64,000 bases of DNA from Echinococcus granulosus (GCF_000524195.1 NW_020170394.1:833845-897844), one strand, 5' to 3'; positions 1 through 13,030 are shown, counted from the stretch's first letter. Numbers and translations are program-made. The notes: a model not told the origin generated them from the letters alone.

Positions 1-46
1 CGTATTTTGTCTTCTTTCGTCTTCAGGGAAGTCTCGGGACGCTACA
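1..46 (-). repeat. Dispersed repeat A, copy 1 (cut by window edge)
   Basis: Read on the minus strand from 46, this begins TGTAGCGTCCCGAGAC and continues TGAAGACGAAAGAAGAC. It is nearly identical to the start of the copy at 832 on the plus strand. The rest lies outside the window. The two copies are head to head, with their TGTAGCG ends facing each other about 785 bp apart. Confidence 0.8.
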
Positions 47-831
47 ATTAATTCCTTGCGAACTACCCAAAGCATATATTCATCATGTTTTCGGACTTGT
101 CAAATAAAGTGCCTTAGTAAAGATGATTCTAAGTAAGTCGGCAAAATAAAACCAGTTAGGCCAATGTTTTACAAAGCAATTAAAATATTACAACTAAAGT
201 GAAATCAAAGTGTAGAAATTGTGAAAAAAAAGTCCAAAAAACAGTGTTTTTAGGCCTCACAAACTGATTACTGTTCCTTAAAATAGAGGAAAAATGTGTA
301 TACTTGACAAAATTAAAAGCATATCAACGTCGTATTGGTGCAACTTTCACCCGTCTAAACTAGATGATGTTTGAAAAAAATAACCATACATTAATATCCT
401 TAATTGTTTTTCTAAACAAATTAGACCTAGGTAGAAACAACCATTATATTGCGCTGAAAATCTTTTATTTGATGCAAACAAAAACATTCGTTTCTAGTCG
501 TACCTGCGCTAAATCACGGCGAAAATTTCAAAAACAACATCCAATGATTCGGTTCAAAAGTAAAGTAGTTGACGTAATCACACGGAACGTGGTATCTCAT
601 CCCAACTCGGAAAATGTTACAACTTGTCACAACTCAAAAAAACTATAACTTTATCGGTTAAAAGATTATCAAGTTCTTATTTTGGCTGGCGGTGCATTAC
701 TGCTACCACTTTTTCAGGAACCGAAAAACGAACATTTGATGTGATTCACTGTTCACTGCGAAAATAACATGGCGTTGTTGTTGGAAGAGATGCTCATTTG
801 TTTCGAAAATCCTAGCGCGTATCATCAATAG

Positions 832-1025
832 TGTAGCGTCCCGAGACCTTCCTGAAGACGAAAGAAGACAATACTCGGGCAGAATATATACATTCAGCAC
901 TGAGAGAGTATTTGGGCTACTGGCATGGCCCGAAGACCAGCCTACCCGACGTGATACCAAGGCCAATTCAAAAGTCTCTCCTCGTCAACACCGAGGGATG
1001 AATAAACATCCTATTACAATGGAGC
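832..1025 (+). repeat. Dispersed repeat A, copy 2
   Basis: This is the most complete copy in the window. It starts TGTAGCGTCCCGAGAC, then GAAGACGAAAGAAGACA, a CAGAATAT block, a GGCATGGCCCGAAGACCAGCC block and a GGCCAA.TCAAAAG block. The later blocks recur in the same order in the copies at 17.7, 18.6, 28.5 and 28.9 kb. The 3' limit is approximate. No coding capacity is seen. It could be a solo LTR, a short TRIM-type or SINE-like element; I cannot tell which from the sequence alone. Confidence 0.75.
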
Positions 1026-1539
1026 ATTGAGGAAGACTAGTGCGCAAGTGGCATACCTGCATACGGCATTTTTTGTATGTATGGAACAGTTAGTAATTTT
1101 TGTGTTACGTTAACAATTCATAATCGTATTTTAATATGAAATTTATGTCTTCCAAAGGGACGCAAGTTTTAGGTTCTTGAGCCGCACTGATGATCACAGG
1201 GGAATGAAGGCTCCACATCCGCATGCAGTTTGCGTACGCGCACGTATAAAAGCTGAGTTACCAGATTTACATCAAACGCCCAAGATTGATTCATAAATTC
1301 TCTAATCGAACTCCCATCACATAGGGTCAAGTTAGTCCAAATCGGATTTTAAATTAATGTATTTTTAAGTCGTGGTGACCTCAATTAATACACCATTGAT
1401 AAATTGTGAACTGAAATCGCCTTCTCTCAGTAGTGGTAATAAATTTGGAACTTTTGAATTTGTATCATGGGTTTGTGTCGTAGTTTGATATTTTAACCGT
1501 ATGTTAAACTATGCGGGCACTTGAGTCTCTCAAAGCAAT

Positions 1540-1665
1540 TTTTTACCCTGCAGCATGGCCTTCAGGCCATACCAGTAGTCCCGTAACTCTTCTATATGTC
1601 GATAAAATATGTTCTGTTAAGCTGCTTTGGGGTTTTACGACTTCACGGAAGACTCGAGACACAAA
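1540..1665 (-). repeat. Dispersed repeat A, copy 3 (diverged)
   Basis: Read on the minus strand, this has GTCTCGAGTCTTCCGTGAAG, then an AGAACATAT block, then GGGACTACTGGTATGGCC followed by GAAGGCCATGC. This is the same order of blocks as in the copy at 832-1025, but much diverged. The limits are approximate. Confidence 0.6.
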
Positions 1666-1814
1666 AATTCCTCAATACTTTTTAAATTCCCACATAAAAT
1701 ACAACTTGTTTAATTGTACAAGGATATTTAACCTAAAAATAATGCTGCAAAGATTTACTAACCCGTTAAATATCCACAAAAAAATCGGGGCTGTAAATGG
1801 GGTAACCACACATT

Positions 1815-2160
1815 GGTTTACTAATCTTCATTTAATTTCTACAAATGCAAACCATCTACTCGTGGGATTAGACGGACAGTCCACTTGATATGACACACCT
1901 TTCATTCTGGTCCACGCCAATGAAACTTTTCCTCGCCTAAGTAAAAAAGCTGTCTGGTCTTATGCCTTGCCCTGTCATTCACTAAGAGTATTGCCAATGC
2001 AAGTTCTAGTTCTAAATCGACTTGCGGTGTCGAGGTGCCTAATCCCCGATTTTCACTAGTACATGTTTACCGTTCTCAAGAATTTGAGTCACTAATTCCA
2101 GGCTGCCTTTGCTTTGGATCACTTGGCAGTCAAATGGTTTATTGGCTAGCATTTAAAAAT
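1815..2160 (+). repeat. Dispersed repeat B, copy 1
   Basis: This segment is a diverged duplicate of about 2785-3175. Shared blocks in the same order include AAATGCAA followed by CTACTCGTGGG, GTCATTCACTAA, a CAAGTT..GGTTCTAAA-like block, CGACTT..GGTG and AGGTGCC. No open frame survives in both copies, so it is probably an old mobile-element remnant rather than a gene duplication. Confidence 0.65.
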
Positions 2161-2406
2161 TGGCCTTCAGGAGCGTAGTTCACCCCATTTTATTTACTTA
2201 TTCCAGTATACTTTATTGTGTGCCTAATGGAATAATAGTGAGGTGGCAAAATCTACTCTAAGTACGGTACTTTTAAATTCTCTCCTCCGATTTTATGCCC
2301 AAGGGAATAAATAATAGTTATGATGGCTTTTATTTGATGTGCCGCTAACATATAGTTGTTTATGCAGTTCATTGATGTTGGAGAGAAATAATGTAACAGA
2401 ACTTGG

Positions 2407-5400
2407 TCACAAAGTGGTGAAGGTTCTCCTGCTATGCATTTCCGGAGTTATTTGCGGTGGTTTGAAATCGGGTCCGTTGATGAGGTCAACCAGGATGACA
2501 GGCGTCTCGTACTCATCATCATCAGCTCGCAGCTGTAAATCAAATTTTTATAAAATCACGAAATGCAGGATGGGACATCTGAAATTATAAAATATTGTGA
2601 TGTTATCCTTGGTTACTGTTTGTTCAATAAAATGCACTAGAACTGTTTCTCTCCGTCATATAAAATTGACAAAAGGTTCTCACATTCCCCAAACTTACTG
2701 ACAATTCGCTCCGTTATCGTGATTACGTTCAAAACCACCAAATGTGAATGGGGAATGGGAATGGGGAATTTGCAACGTCTTACTGGTTCTCCTTTAGTTT
2801 CGCAAATGCAACCTGTCTACTCGTGGGGCAAGTCGGATTTGTCATCACGCGAGCAGTTTAAACTCATGCATTGAATTAACCTTTCAGAGGTCCTAGATGA
2901 CAATTTGAATCATTTGGTTCATCAGGGAATAAAGACTGATTAGTTTTTTTTCCTGTCCTTGTCATTCACTAATGGAGTGTTGCAACACTGAAACCTTGTA
3001 TATTTTGCCGATACAAGTTTTGGTTCTAAACCGACTTTTGGTGCCTAGGTGCCGAATCTCAGAGTTTTACTATTACACCTTCACAATTCCCAGGAATTTT
3101 TGAATGGCTGGATCTCATTTGCCTTGACTTTGTTTCACTTGATAATTAAGTGGCTCATTGGCGTAATATGTAAAGTTTCATCACAACTCACGGTTCACAG
3201 GACTTGTGAAATAAGCGAAGGTGCCTGACTTACTTGCAGGTAATATTCGAGAGAGAACTCAGCTGTAATTATAGTTGGTGTGGAAGGATTGTCTAATTTG
3301 AAATCTTTCACCTCCCAGTACTTCTTCCATTCTTTGGATAGGCCGCTCCGATTACTATTGTTAAATTCTCGCAGAACTTCCGACTTAGGTCCAGTCTTCT
3401 CTTCAAGTTCAGTCCATGGTATAATCTCAGTCTCTTCCTTTAGATTGGCAGCACGACAGTTCACTCTGGATATCAATCTCGCCTCCACTTTTTTCACGTT
3501 ATCCTCCCTGTCTCCCAACACTGCCTTAATCATGTCGTCACGAGTAACGTACTTCTTTGGAGCCTGTTTGGAAGTACAAGTCAGAAACAAAAAGAAACTG
3601 CTAATATCAAAATACTTATTTGCAGTGACAATCAGTTGTATCTCTGAAACCAACTGCTACATACTGCGTGAATTGGCTCATTGTCTGCGTCATTACAAAC
3701 AACAAGATAGACTCGTAGTTGAGTTAACAAGCGAATACATGAGTAACATACAAGTGATTGGTGAAAGGACTCCCTTTACCCTAAAGTCATTCATCAAGAT
3801 TTTGCACTTTTCCTCAAGGTGAAGGGTATTTGAAAAGCCTGACAGTTTTACTTGTGTACTAGATTTCGTGTATTTTATGGACATCCACGTCGTGTGCCAT
3901 AACGGTCTCCCAATGGACCCTCAAGCAACGAAGGATCATGTTCTCAAGCACACTAATTTATTCAAGTTGAATTTTAAGTCACTCACATTTAAACATATGA
4001 TGTCAATTTTCTTTTGACTCGTAGTTGTTTTATGCTACTGTTTTATAGTTTAACGCACAAAGATTTATAGGATTAACGTAGGAAAAAGGATGACGAGAAC
4101 GAAGTAAACGTTTTGCTTTTATGCTATAAGCCTGCTAAATTTTATGGATGAGCCTGCAATGTTTCAAAAAAATATCACATGAGTAATAAAGTCCTAAAAA
4201 CAGTTAATTGTGCTTAGCGGGGTTCATTTGAAATAACTGACAAAGTGATCCACTTATTAATTTTATTTCTTATGTAAAGGCAATCAACCACGATGCACAT
4301 TTCATGCTGCAAGGTAGATGTCATGAGACTGAGATAATCTTACGGCCATTTCTACGTCCTTGTCAATAAGGTGGGTGCCGTTGTCCGCCGAGCCAATCGC
4401 AGGTATCCAGACTGGAATTGTGCCCGTTTTGTAGAGTCCTCCGTTCAAAACAATGTGTGCACGCATTGATGAGCTTGCATGAAGGCAAAAATACTCTTTG
4501 TCACAGAGCAGCATTAATGTTGTCCTTTTGTAAGGCATACTTTTCCAATGCCCTGGAGCTTTCGTAAAGCGAAAAAAGCGCAAAACAAGACAGATCCTTT
4601 GTTAAGTCTGCACCACCGTCATTGATTTCCGCACACTACCCACTCACTGATGGTGGGCATGTTTGCATGTAGTGACTCGGTTGGGTGGGACAAGAATTTC
4701 ACCGGGGTTAACCTCCCCACCTGTTTTGTGGAATGTCATTGGTCGATTCATCAGTTTCGATGACTCCCTGTTCGTATGCTTCTGATGTGAAAAATTGCAT
4801 CTTTTGTTGAAATACCCCCTTTTCGGGTTATTTTCTGCATATAATCACTAATTTTTGTTGTCTCAAATATTGAAAGATTGAACAACTTTTAGATTGTAAA
4901 TGACCAAGACACACTAGAAGTGTGCTACGATTATTTTGTAAAGTTAGCATTTAGTGTTAAATGGAATAATGTGAAAATGCCTCACAGGAACGAAAATGCG
5001 CGCACCTGTAATCGAGGCTAGAGCGCGATTAATGCCTTCGTAACTTCACAGCTCTGCGGAACCCTTTTGACAACCGATATGTTATTTAATTCAATCTTTC
5101 TTTATATGCTAGCGTAAGTTAACGTTTTTAGTGCTCTCATTTCTCCCCTTTACCAACCGTTCCATTAAAAGGCATGATTTACCAACAATAGCATCGGTAC
5201 TCACCGGAAATGTGCAAGCGTGCACTTCTGACGTACCTATGAATCACTGAGGTGCCAGCTTTGGGGTTGGCATAAGTAAATGATGGAAATTCAGACTCAG
5301 GAACGAAGAGATCCAGGGGAATGGCGTACTTCCCCACTCCAAATCGCAGCGGCCGACTGACCGGATCGAGAGTAGTGACTTTTTTCGATGCATATGGGGT

Positions 5401-6309
5401 TCGTGTGTTATTGCCGTGGCCATCTCGATAGTAGTCATCGCGATAGTAGCCGCCTCCATAAGCGACGTTTTGACTGCGGTCATACGACCGGCTCGCAGTT
5501 AATGGTAGATGAATTATCGGTTCTGCTCCTCTGTCATTCTTAATATTTGCAGTGAAAGGTTTACCGGTAAGCACGTGTAAACACGTGGAAATGTGATTGT
5601 CAGTCGTTAAAACAGTCCCACTTGTCCTGTCTGGAGAACTAGCGTTGACATTTTAAAACGACCAACTAACGCGTATTTACGCTTAATGTACTTACAAAAC
5701 AATTTCAGAGTACGCAGAATCTAAAACACACTTTGCATGTTTCGAAATAGATTAATAAAGGTTTTTAAAAGAATAAAACCTAAGACAGTTTTCAAAGCTT
5801 TTTGTTGGACTAAGATATGAAATGTTGTGGAACATCTTCAGTGCAGTGTCTGCGATCTAAAGGACCTCCAGCTTTCATTCATACTATGTTGCCTAATGAA
5901 AACGATAACAGAATTTGTGAGATAGCTCAGTGTTAGCTATCCTTCAATGGATAACACAATCAATAATTTAAATTTTGACATCTATCGTAACCGTGCGGTG
6001 GTGCTTCATCATGTACCACTTTGACATTTTCGTTGGGATATGTGACGACCAGGACTCTGGCGAAGAGTAGCGTAATCCTTTCAACGCGTGTGAATGCGAT
6101 GAGAGAAAGATAAGTCCGTCCTCTGAGTCTGCGGGATGGTGGCACCTCCTTCGCCTCCAACTCAAGACGAATTAGGTCAGCCGGAACCAATCGTGTATAA
6201 TCTGCATCAACAAGCATAAGGGAATTTATCGGAACCTCATCATTATTTGCTTTGCTTAGCACACTCAAATGTATATTCTGGTGCAGTTTGCCACTGGAAA
6301 CTACTTCTT
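2407..6309 (-). CDS. Arrestin-fold protein (divergent beta-arrestin-like), 5' incomplete
   Basis: Modelled exons on the minus strand: about 6309-6018, about 5540-5205, 4558-4344, 3563-3234 and 2532-2407 (stop TGA). The last four join in phase through GT-AG sites: G|GTGAGT to AG|CT, GCC|GTAAGA to CAG|GCT, and CAA|GTAAGT to ACAG|CTG. Arrestin resemblance: SSGKLHQNIHLSVL, then NSLMLVDADYT, matching the beta-arrestin GKLTVYL to VVLVDPEYL segment; GKYAIPLDLFVPES, matching the HAYPFTFEIP strand; YKRTTLML; and near the end AEFSLEYYLQ, like the SYKVKVKL strand. A Gly/Tyr/Asp-rich insert (YGGGYYRDDYYRDG) sits before the HAYPF-like strand. Arrestins bind phosphorylated receptors and link them to trafficking or signalling. 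Whether this protein does so is unknown, because identity is low and no clathrin-box or PPxY motif was seen. The first exon(s) were not found, and the end of the first listed exon and the start of the second are uncertain. Confidence 0.6.
2785..3175 (+). repeat. Dispersed repeat B, copy 2
   Basis: This is the second diverged copy of the element at 1815-2160. It sits inside the last intron of the arrestin-like gene (3233-2533). It contains CAAATGCAACC followed by CTACTCGTGGG, TTGTCATTCACTAATG, ACAAGTTTTGGTTCTAAAC and GGTGCCTAGGTGCC. It is about 45 bp longer than the other copy because of small insertions. Confidence 0.65.
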
Positions 6310-6399
6310 CTGTAAATTTACGTTTAGGTAAGTGTGTAGCTGCTTCTTTGATTATTAGAAGCCTAATGGTGTATGTTCTTTAAATTTGCATCGGTGGAG

Positions 6400-8160
6400 C
6401 TCTACATGGATGAAAAGTCATTCATAAAAATGCGTGTTGATAGCTGATGCGAGATTATGGGGATATCTAAGTTACTAGAAAACTTCCCGATTCTTGGAAA
6501 ATTGTAAATAAATAAAGCACTACAAAAGACTAGGTGGTGTCATATTCTTAATTTGTTTGATAAAAAAAAGAGGATTCAAGAGATAGGATTAAACGTTATA
6601 CAACATTATAATAAAACGAACTCTGATACGCTTGACTGTAAGCCATGGACGAGGAGAATAAAAATGCTTTAAAAGGCTTCCGTGATGGTTGCACTAGACC
6701 CCTCAAAATTGACCAATAGGCAGGGTGTTCCACTACCTACTGGAAGTCCTTTTGCTCGTCAGCCTCCAACCAATTGGTATTTCTGCAGTGGCAGTCACTC
6801 TCTTTCAAGGTAATAGCAATCTACAGGAAAATACAGTTTCTGGTCACTCATCCTTAATACATAAACTCATTTAATCGCATTAACGTCACCATAACTCCCT
6901 ACGTAGCTGCAATAGGTGATATTTAATTGGTCTTTACTTTTTTAGCAATTGGCTATAATGCTTATGTCGGAACGAAAATACCTCATCACTTTGGTAGGCC
7001 TACTAATTTGATCCCTTAAGTCGGCTCCTATGGCTTCTGCCCATGTCTAATTCAATTCTATGTATGAAGCACAGCCACTCATACCACTGCACCCCGAATA
7101 TCCTCTGAAACCGTTATGAAGCGTGCCAATATAGAAGAGGGATTCATTATTGGTGTGGAGAAGAGTTAACAAACCAAAGAGGAGGCATGAATTGAAGAGT
7201 CTGAAGGGGTTCATGTAGTTACAAACACAGATAAGCCGTTATCAGATGGCTTCAGTGAAAGCTCCACTTTAGTCAATATTGTGAGACACGTTGGTTGTCC
7301 TATGATATTCTGGCGTAAAGTCTTCGTGCTCGATCCAAATACGGTCAGCTTCACCTTAAAAGGGTTATTTTCCTGGTATTTTAAACACAGCAGGTGACAA
7401 GCAGAATGGTGTGGGGCGGGAAAGCATAGAGATCACATACGCATTACAAAGCACACTCATCGTTCCATGCGTATGTAAACCAAGTCTATGGGAGGGTATT
7501 TAAAAGAGAATGATTGATACTTGACATACTCCCTTCCTGCGGCACATATATGAAGCAGGAAGTGAGTTTCTCATCCAAACTCTGCTACAGTTGGTTTGTT
7601 AGAAATGTCGGCGAAACATTTCACAAACGGTTCGTTACAAAAAGTGATTGGCAGAAGTTAAACCACTAAAATAGCCCTGAAACATTTCTAGTAGAAAAAG
7701 GATGATTTCGTATTCATTCTTTTGAATAACAGTGAGTAGCAACAACAATCGGTTTTATATTAGAAGAAGGGGACACCTAGACCCTGATGCCTGGTGAGCC
7801 AGTGCAAAACGCCAATGGCACCTCACTTTAATCGGCGTCAACGATTTTCTAGTGAAGATTTTAATGTCTACTTGCAAAAACTCAATAGGAATGGCTGGAA
7901 TAGCTCAAGACACCATTTAAATTTTCCGCATTACCTGCGCCATGACAGCTAATCTGGGCTCACTGTCAAGCAATTTTAATAGTTCTTTGAGAGATTATGT
8001 CTGGTTCAAGAATCATCACACTTGTCAATTTACCTGTCACCTAGGCATTCCTGCAGTATTGCCGCATGTTCCACAATCACATAGGTTTCAATCGTTTGAA
8101 TGATTTCCCATTAATATCAACGCCCTGTAAATGTACAGCGAATCTGACGAGTGTATGCTC
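6400..8160. other. No gene recognised
   Basis: AT-rich, with many stops on both strands. I see no exon with paired splice sites and family resemblance. It is probably intronic or upstream sequence of the arrestin-like gene, whose missing 5' exon may lie in this stretch or further right. Confidence 0.5.
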
Positions 8161-8167
8161 AAATTGT

Positions 8168-9630
8168 AAATGAATGAAGGGATAAATGAGAAAATGAAAT
8201 GATAAATGAACAGCTGAATGAATGAAAGATTAGATGAACAAATCAAAGAAAAATTGAATGAATGACTGATAGTATGTAAGAGTGAATGAATGAATGTTTT
8301 AACGTATGTATGTATGAGTAAAAATTAAAGAGTGAGTGAATTAATGAATTAAATGAATCTATGAACAAGTAAATGAAAATTTTAATTAATAAAAAGCGGT
8401 CGAATATATGGGTGGGTAAATTTATAAATTAATGAACAAAAAGTGAGTGTTAATGTGATTTAATCTATTGCCTAATTGACGACAGAAAGAATGAAAAAAC
8501 AAATGCATGAATGAAGGTATGGGTGAATGAATAAACGAACGAGAGGAGAGATTGAACGAAGGAATGCAGGTATGCGTGTCCATGATTGGGAATAAACATA
8601 TTTATTTGCTTATTTATTCATAATAAAATAAATAAATAATTGAATGCAGGAATAAAAATCAAGAAATGCTTGAACGAACTATTAAATGGATGAATGAAGT
8701 AATGATTTAACTAATGGATTAATAAATAATAGTAAATACAATTGAACGAATAAATGAAGTGAATGATTGATTGAATAAATGAACGATTAGATGAGTTATT
8801 CAATAAATGTGTGAATGAATACATGATTAAGCGAATGAATGTAGGGGTGATTAAACAAATTTCTAATTGAAAGAATTAACAAATAAGTGAACAGATGTAT
8901 GCATGAGTGAAAGAATAAATGAGTGGCTTAATCAATGAAGGGGGAATCAATGTACAAGTAAATGAATGCATAAATAAATGGGGAACGTATAATCTAAAAG
9001 CATGAATAAGGTAATGCCTAAATAAATTATTTAGAGATAGATTAATTAATAGACGATTGGATGAATGTATTAAGGAATGACTGAATGAACCACTAATGAA
9101 CAAATGAATACATCAAGGAATTAGTGAATATACGGATGATTGAATAAAATAATGATTAAGAAAATGAATTAATGAATGGAAATAAAATTAATTTATGAGT
9201 GAAAGAATGGGTGAGCAAATGCATGGAATAGTCAATTGGTTGATGAATCTGGAGTGAAAAAATTAGTCTTTGGATGGCTATTTGAATATGTAGTGGAATG
9301 AATAAATGGACGTATACATGAATGTATGAATTAAGGAATAAATTAGTTGATTGATAACTAAATGACGGAATGAATTGTTAAAAGATTGATACGTTGGGTG
9401 AAATAATGAGTGAATAAATGGGGGAGTGAATTACTTAACTAATTGGTTAATTAACTAACAAATAAGTGGGTGATTATATGAGTGAGTGCATGAAATAATT
9501 AATTAACGTAGGAATTATTTAGTCAATGAGTCGTCCGAATAAACAATGATTAAATGAGTAAATGAATAAACGATTGATTGAAGCAATAAAATAACGAATT
9601 AGTTGGTTGTCGATTACATGAATAAATGAA
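8168..9630. repeat. Degenerate AATG/AATGA-rich tract
   Basis: About 1.45 kb dominated by imperfect 4-5 base units of the type AATG, AATGA, AATAA and GAGTGA on the plus strand (TTCA/TCATT on the minus strand). The units are point-mutated and lack a fixed register, so this is an old decayed microsatellite or minisatellite. The weakly open minus-strand frame at 8876-9103 is a by-product of the repeat, not a gene. Confidence 0.85.
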
Positions 9631-9639
9631 TATACGTCA

Positions 9640-12600
9640 CTTGTGTTTCAAGCGTGGACGAGACATACTTGAAGTGTTACAATTTCAGTCAATTTTTTGT
9701 TGGGAGCGCTGTTTGTAAAAACACCAGCCTATTTGCCATTTATCAGATACACATGGCTTATATTCCATTTTACCCTTTTCGGAGGTTAGATGAAGATGCT
9801 TTTAAGTGACTAGGCCTTGCCTGTGGAAAATACACACTCCACTTCAATGCTTATGCACTTCCATCTTCATTTTTTAATGCAATCGCAGTTCATTGCTCGG
9901 TGGTACTTATTAGAGTAAATTGTTTTTTTTTTTAGTATTTTTAATTTTGCTTACTCTCTTGCGGCATCAACTCGAACACGATGCGCAATAAGCAATTGCC
10001 ATGACCGCAGACCTTGTATCATACTTCTCTTTTTCATATCGGCAGATATAAATTAGCCCAAGAGACATCATTCGTGCTTGACTTTCTCACTACTGTCTTG
10101 CTTAGTAAACACATTCAGACTCCACTCACCGCACATGATACATACTTTTCTTCTGCAGCTGCTAACTTTTACTGCTATTATCCACTGACGGAAATTATCA
10201 TCGTCTCTGAAGTGGTTGCAAGATCTATGCACAGTCGTCTATTAAATTACTTTCACCTTGATTAGATACTTATCACCTGTTCCAACACATTCTGATAAAA
10301 GGGCCTTTGGGGATACACCAAATAACCTTGCATACTTCTCTGGGATTTTAAGTTTGGCTCCTTCAGCATCCATTTTGACATACCATCATTTCTATTAAGA
10401 TATAGGGCGTAAAAGTTGTATTTTTGGGTTTAAAATTAGGCTAGACTTTCATCACACCTACCTATTGTGGTGTCGGTCGCACTATTAACAAGTGACAAGC
10501 ATACTCTCATATTTTACCGCAGTACGACTCAGAATTGTCAAGATGCAGAAGCATGGTTAGATTACGGTGCTTACGCTCATAAGTTATGGCATCATTGTCT
10601 AGCTGAAATGTTTGAGTCTCGTAATATGAACTTTCCGAAATGCCTGTCCTCCAATACCTTTTGGCAACCGCCAGCGATGGTCCAAATGCTCGACCTAAAT
10701 GGCAAAACGGTTAATTTTTAAAAATTTGTTCGGCAAGTTGCACCGTCTGTATAAATTTTGAGCCTTAGCGGTAAATCTCACCTCCGCTGTGTGACTATAA
10801 CCGTAAACATTTTAGTTTGATAAATAATGGCTTCTGGCATTACTAAGGTCCTTCCTGTAGGTTCTAAATGCATATTTTATGAGTTTTTATTCTTAAATAA
10901 ACTCATGATACTTAAACCTTGTGCTGTGCCTACCTGCTATAAAATTTCTTCTCAAATGTTATTCTGTTTGCTTCTGTTACGCAAACATCACATGACTAGG
11001 TGTCTTTTAGAGCGGAATACTTAAGACCGTCTCCGGATATTTAAAACTCTTTATTTTAAGATGTTCCCACCTCAAGCAACACTTATGACTTCCAAATGCT
11101 AGTTGAAGCAGTAAGAATAAATTTGGCAAATGCTCCTGGACGCTGCGCTACCTTCGGAGAGCCTGGGAGATAAAGACTGGCGGGCGCATACGTAAAAATA
11201 TGCTTCCGTTTGGCTTTGATCAACCACACAGCGAACTCGGGACAATCAAGCGGCTTAGAGTGGGAACAATTTTGTAGATTTGACTCCGCTCATAATTCAT
11301 CGGCGTCTCGACTATGCTTATGCCGATGAGGAGGAATGTTTAACAATAGTGGGTTTAACTAAGCGTGTTAATTCCTACTGTTTGCGTGAAATCTGCAGTT
11401 TTGGCTTTACAGATACTAGAAAAGAGCCGCATTTTGGAAAACGTTTGAAGAATAAAATGAACTTGAGCAACTTCATCGCTCTAATGTCTTTTGAGAACGT
11501 TTATGAAACAGAAGTTCTTGACGTCAAACTGTGCATTGAGTCATCTTGAGCGACTCCTTGGACGAACGCCGATAACACCAAGTGAGGTGGTTTATCTCAA
11601 TCCATCTTAAGATGGATGTTGGCTGCGCTCATTACCCACAAGAAGATTCACTAGTGACTTTATAACAGATTATAGCAATTTAACATATAAATTTTGTTAT
11701 CAACTTAAATCACGCAGAACGCAAGAATCTGCCTTAACAACACCAAACCGGCAAGATTAGACGTCGAAAAATGCAGCCATGCTGGCATCAATTTGCAATG
11801 TATTCTGAAAGAAGTTACTATTCATGACATTGATTGGGCTTCGTAAGCCAGAATGGGTGCAGGTGCATGCCATTCTCTTTTGGTTTTTATTATATTCTGG
11901 AATAATATGAAACATCCCAAAACCCCTCGCAGAGTCCAATTCGTCGAAAGCTCAGTGTAAAATACTCTTCTTAAACGGAGTGTTATTTACTACGTTGTAA
12001 AATTAAAGAAAAGTCTGCTCAAACGGCTTATTGTCGATTTTTCGTTCGGATTATTTTCTTTTAACTCCTGAGCATGAATGCCATTAGAAAGTAGTTCTTG
12101 TATGATTCTCCTTTTGCGCTCTTATCGTAAACTAAGGCAGGCAAAACATCTTCATTAATTAGTATATTTAAAAAGTTAAGCTTATTGAAAATGCATTTCT
12201 TTTTATATTTGCATGTTGGTGAATTAGTCAAAATACTCACATCGGAATATCGCAAATGATGTGACTATGCTTATCTGGGGTGAAGTGGCACTTTTGTCAA
12301 TTTAACAGATCATTATTCCTAATCCGGCAAAAACAGCTCCTCACTACACCACATAGACGCCTCCCAAACGCGATTGTGGCGTTGTTGTGTGCTTTATTTG
12401 AAGAGTGCTGATATACGTGTTAGAGCATGATTAAGGTATGAGATAGTTATGCTCTCTTCTTCTTATATCCGTAAAATCAAGGGCAATAGCAATGCTGCTG
12501 TCCGTGTTCGGTCAACTCCCTTCGGAAATTCAAGGTCTTGAGACATTTGCTGGATATCGAATCAGAAAAATCATGGAAATGCAAATGCTTTTATGCTTTT

Positions 12601-13030
12601 TAACGTGTGAAATACGGAAGCAATGTAAATCAGTGCGTTTTGTTAATTATCATACACTCATAGTCATTATGGTGCACTTTAGTGCGTAGGTTTACCAGCC
12701 AAAAGTTTCCATGGTCGATGCGTATGCGAAATGACCGAAAAAGAAGTGTTTCACTTGCTACAATCGCACACCAACGGCACAGACCTATCACCGCACGGCA
12801 AACACCGTCTTTCCTTTACTCCTCTCATGTCCACTCATTTTGGTGTCATTTTACCACCCTGGCTGCGTTACAGTTAACCGCATATCCCCCCTGCGTCCTT
12901 TCGGCATACATCTAAAATCTGCAAAACTGACACGCTAAAGCTGCAATCTGCCAAATGTAGCAGCATTAATTGGAATTAAACTTTATTTGGAGAAGTCGTA
13001 GTTACACTATAACTTTAAATCCACCAGTAG
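9640..13030. other. No gene recognised
   Basis: Several short open frames occur on both strands, for example plus-strand frames at 10.0-11.5 kb. None resembles a family I know, and none is bounded by convincing splice sites. The stretch separates the arrestin-like gene from the orphan exon at 13073-13315. Confidence 0.45.

Larger units (their letters stand above)
1..2406. other. Gene-free stretch with dispersed repeats
   Basis: I see no convincing coding exon here on either strand. The open frames are short, lack family resemblance and have no paired splice signals. The stretch holds three copies of one dispersed repeat (1-46, 832-1025, 1540-1665) and one copy of a second repeat (about 1815-2160), listed separately. 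It lies 3' of the minus-strand arrestin-like gene, so part of it may be that gene's 3' UTR. Confidence 0.6.
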
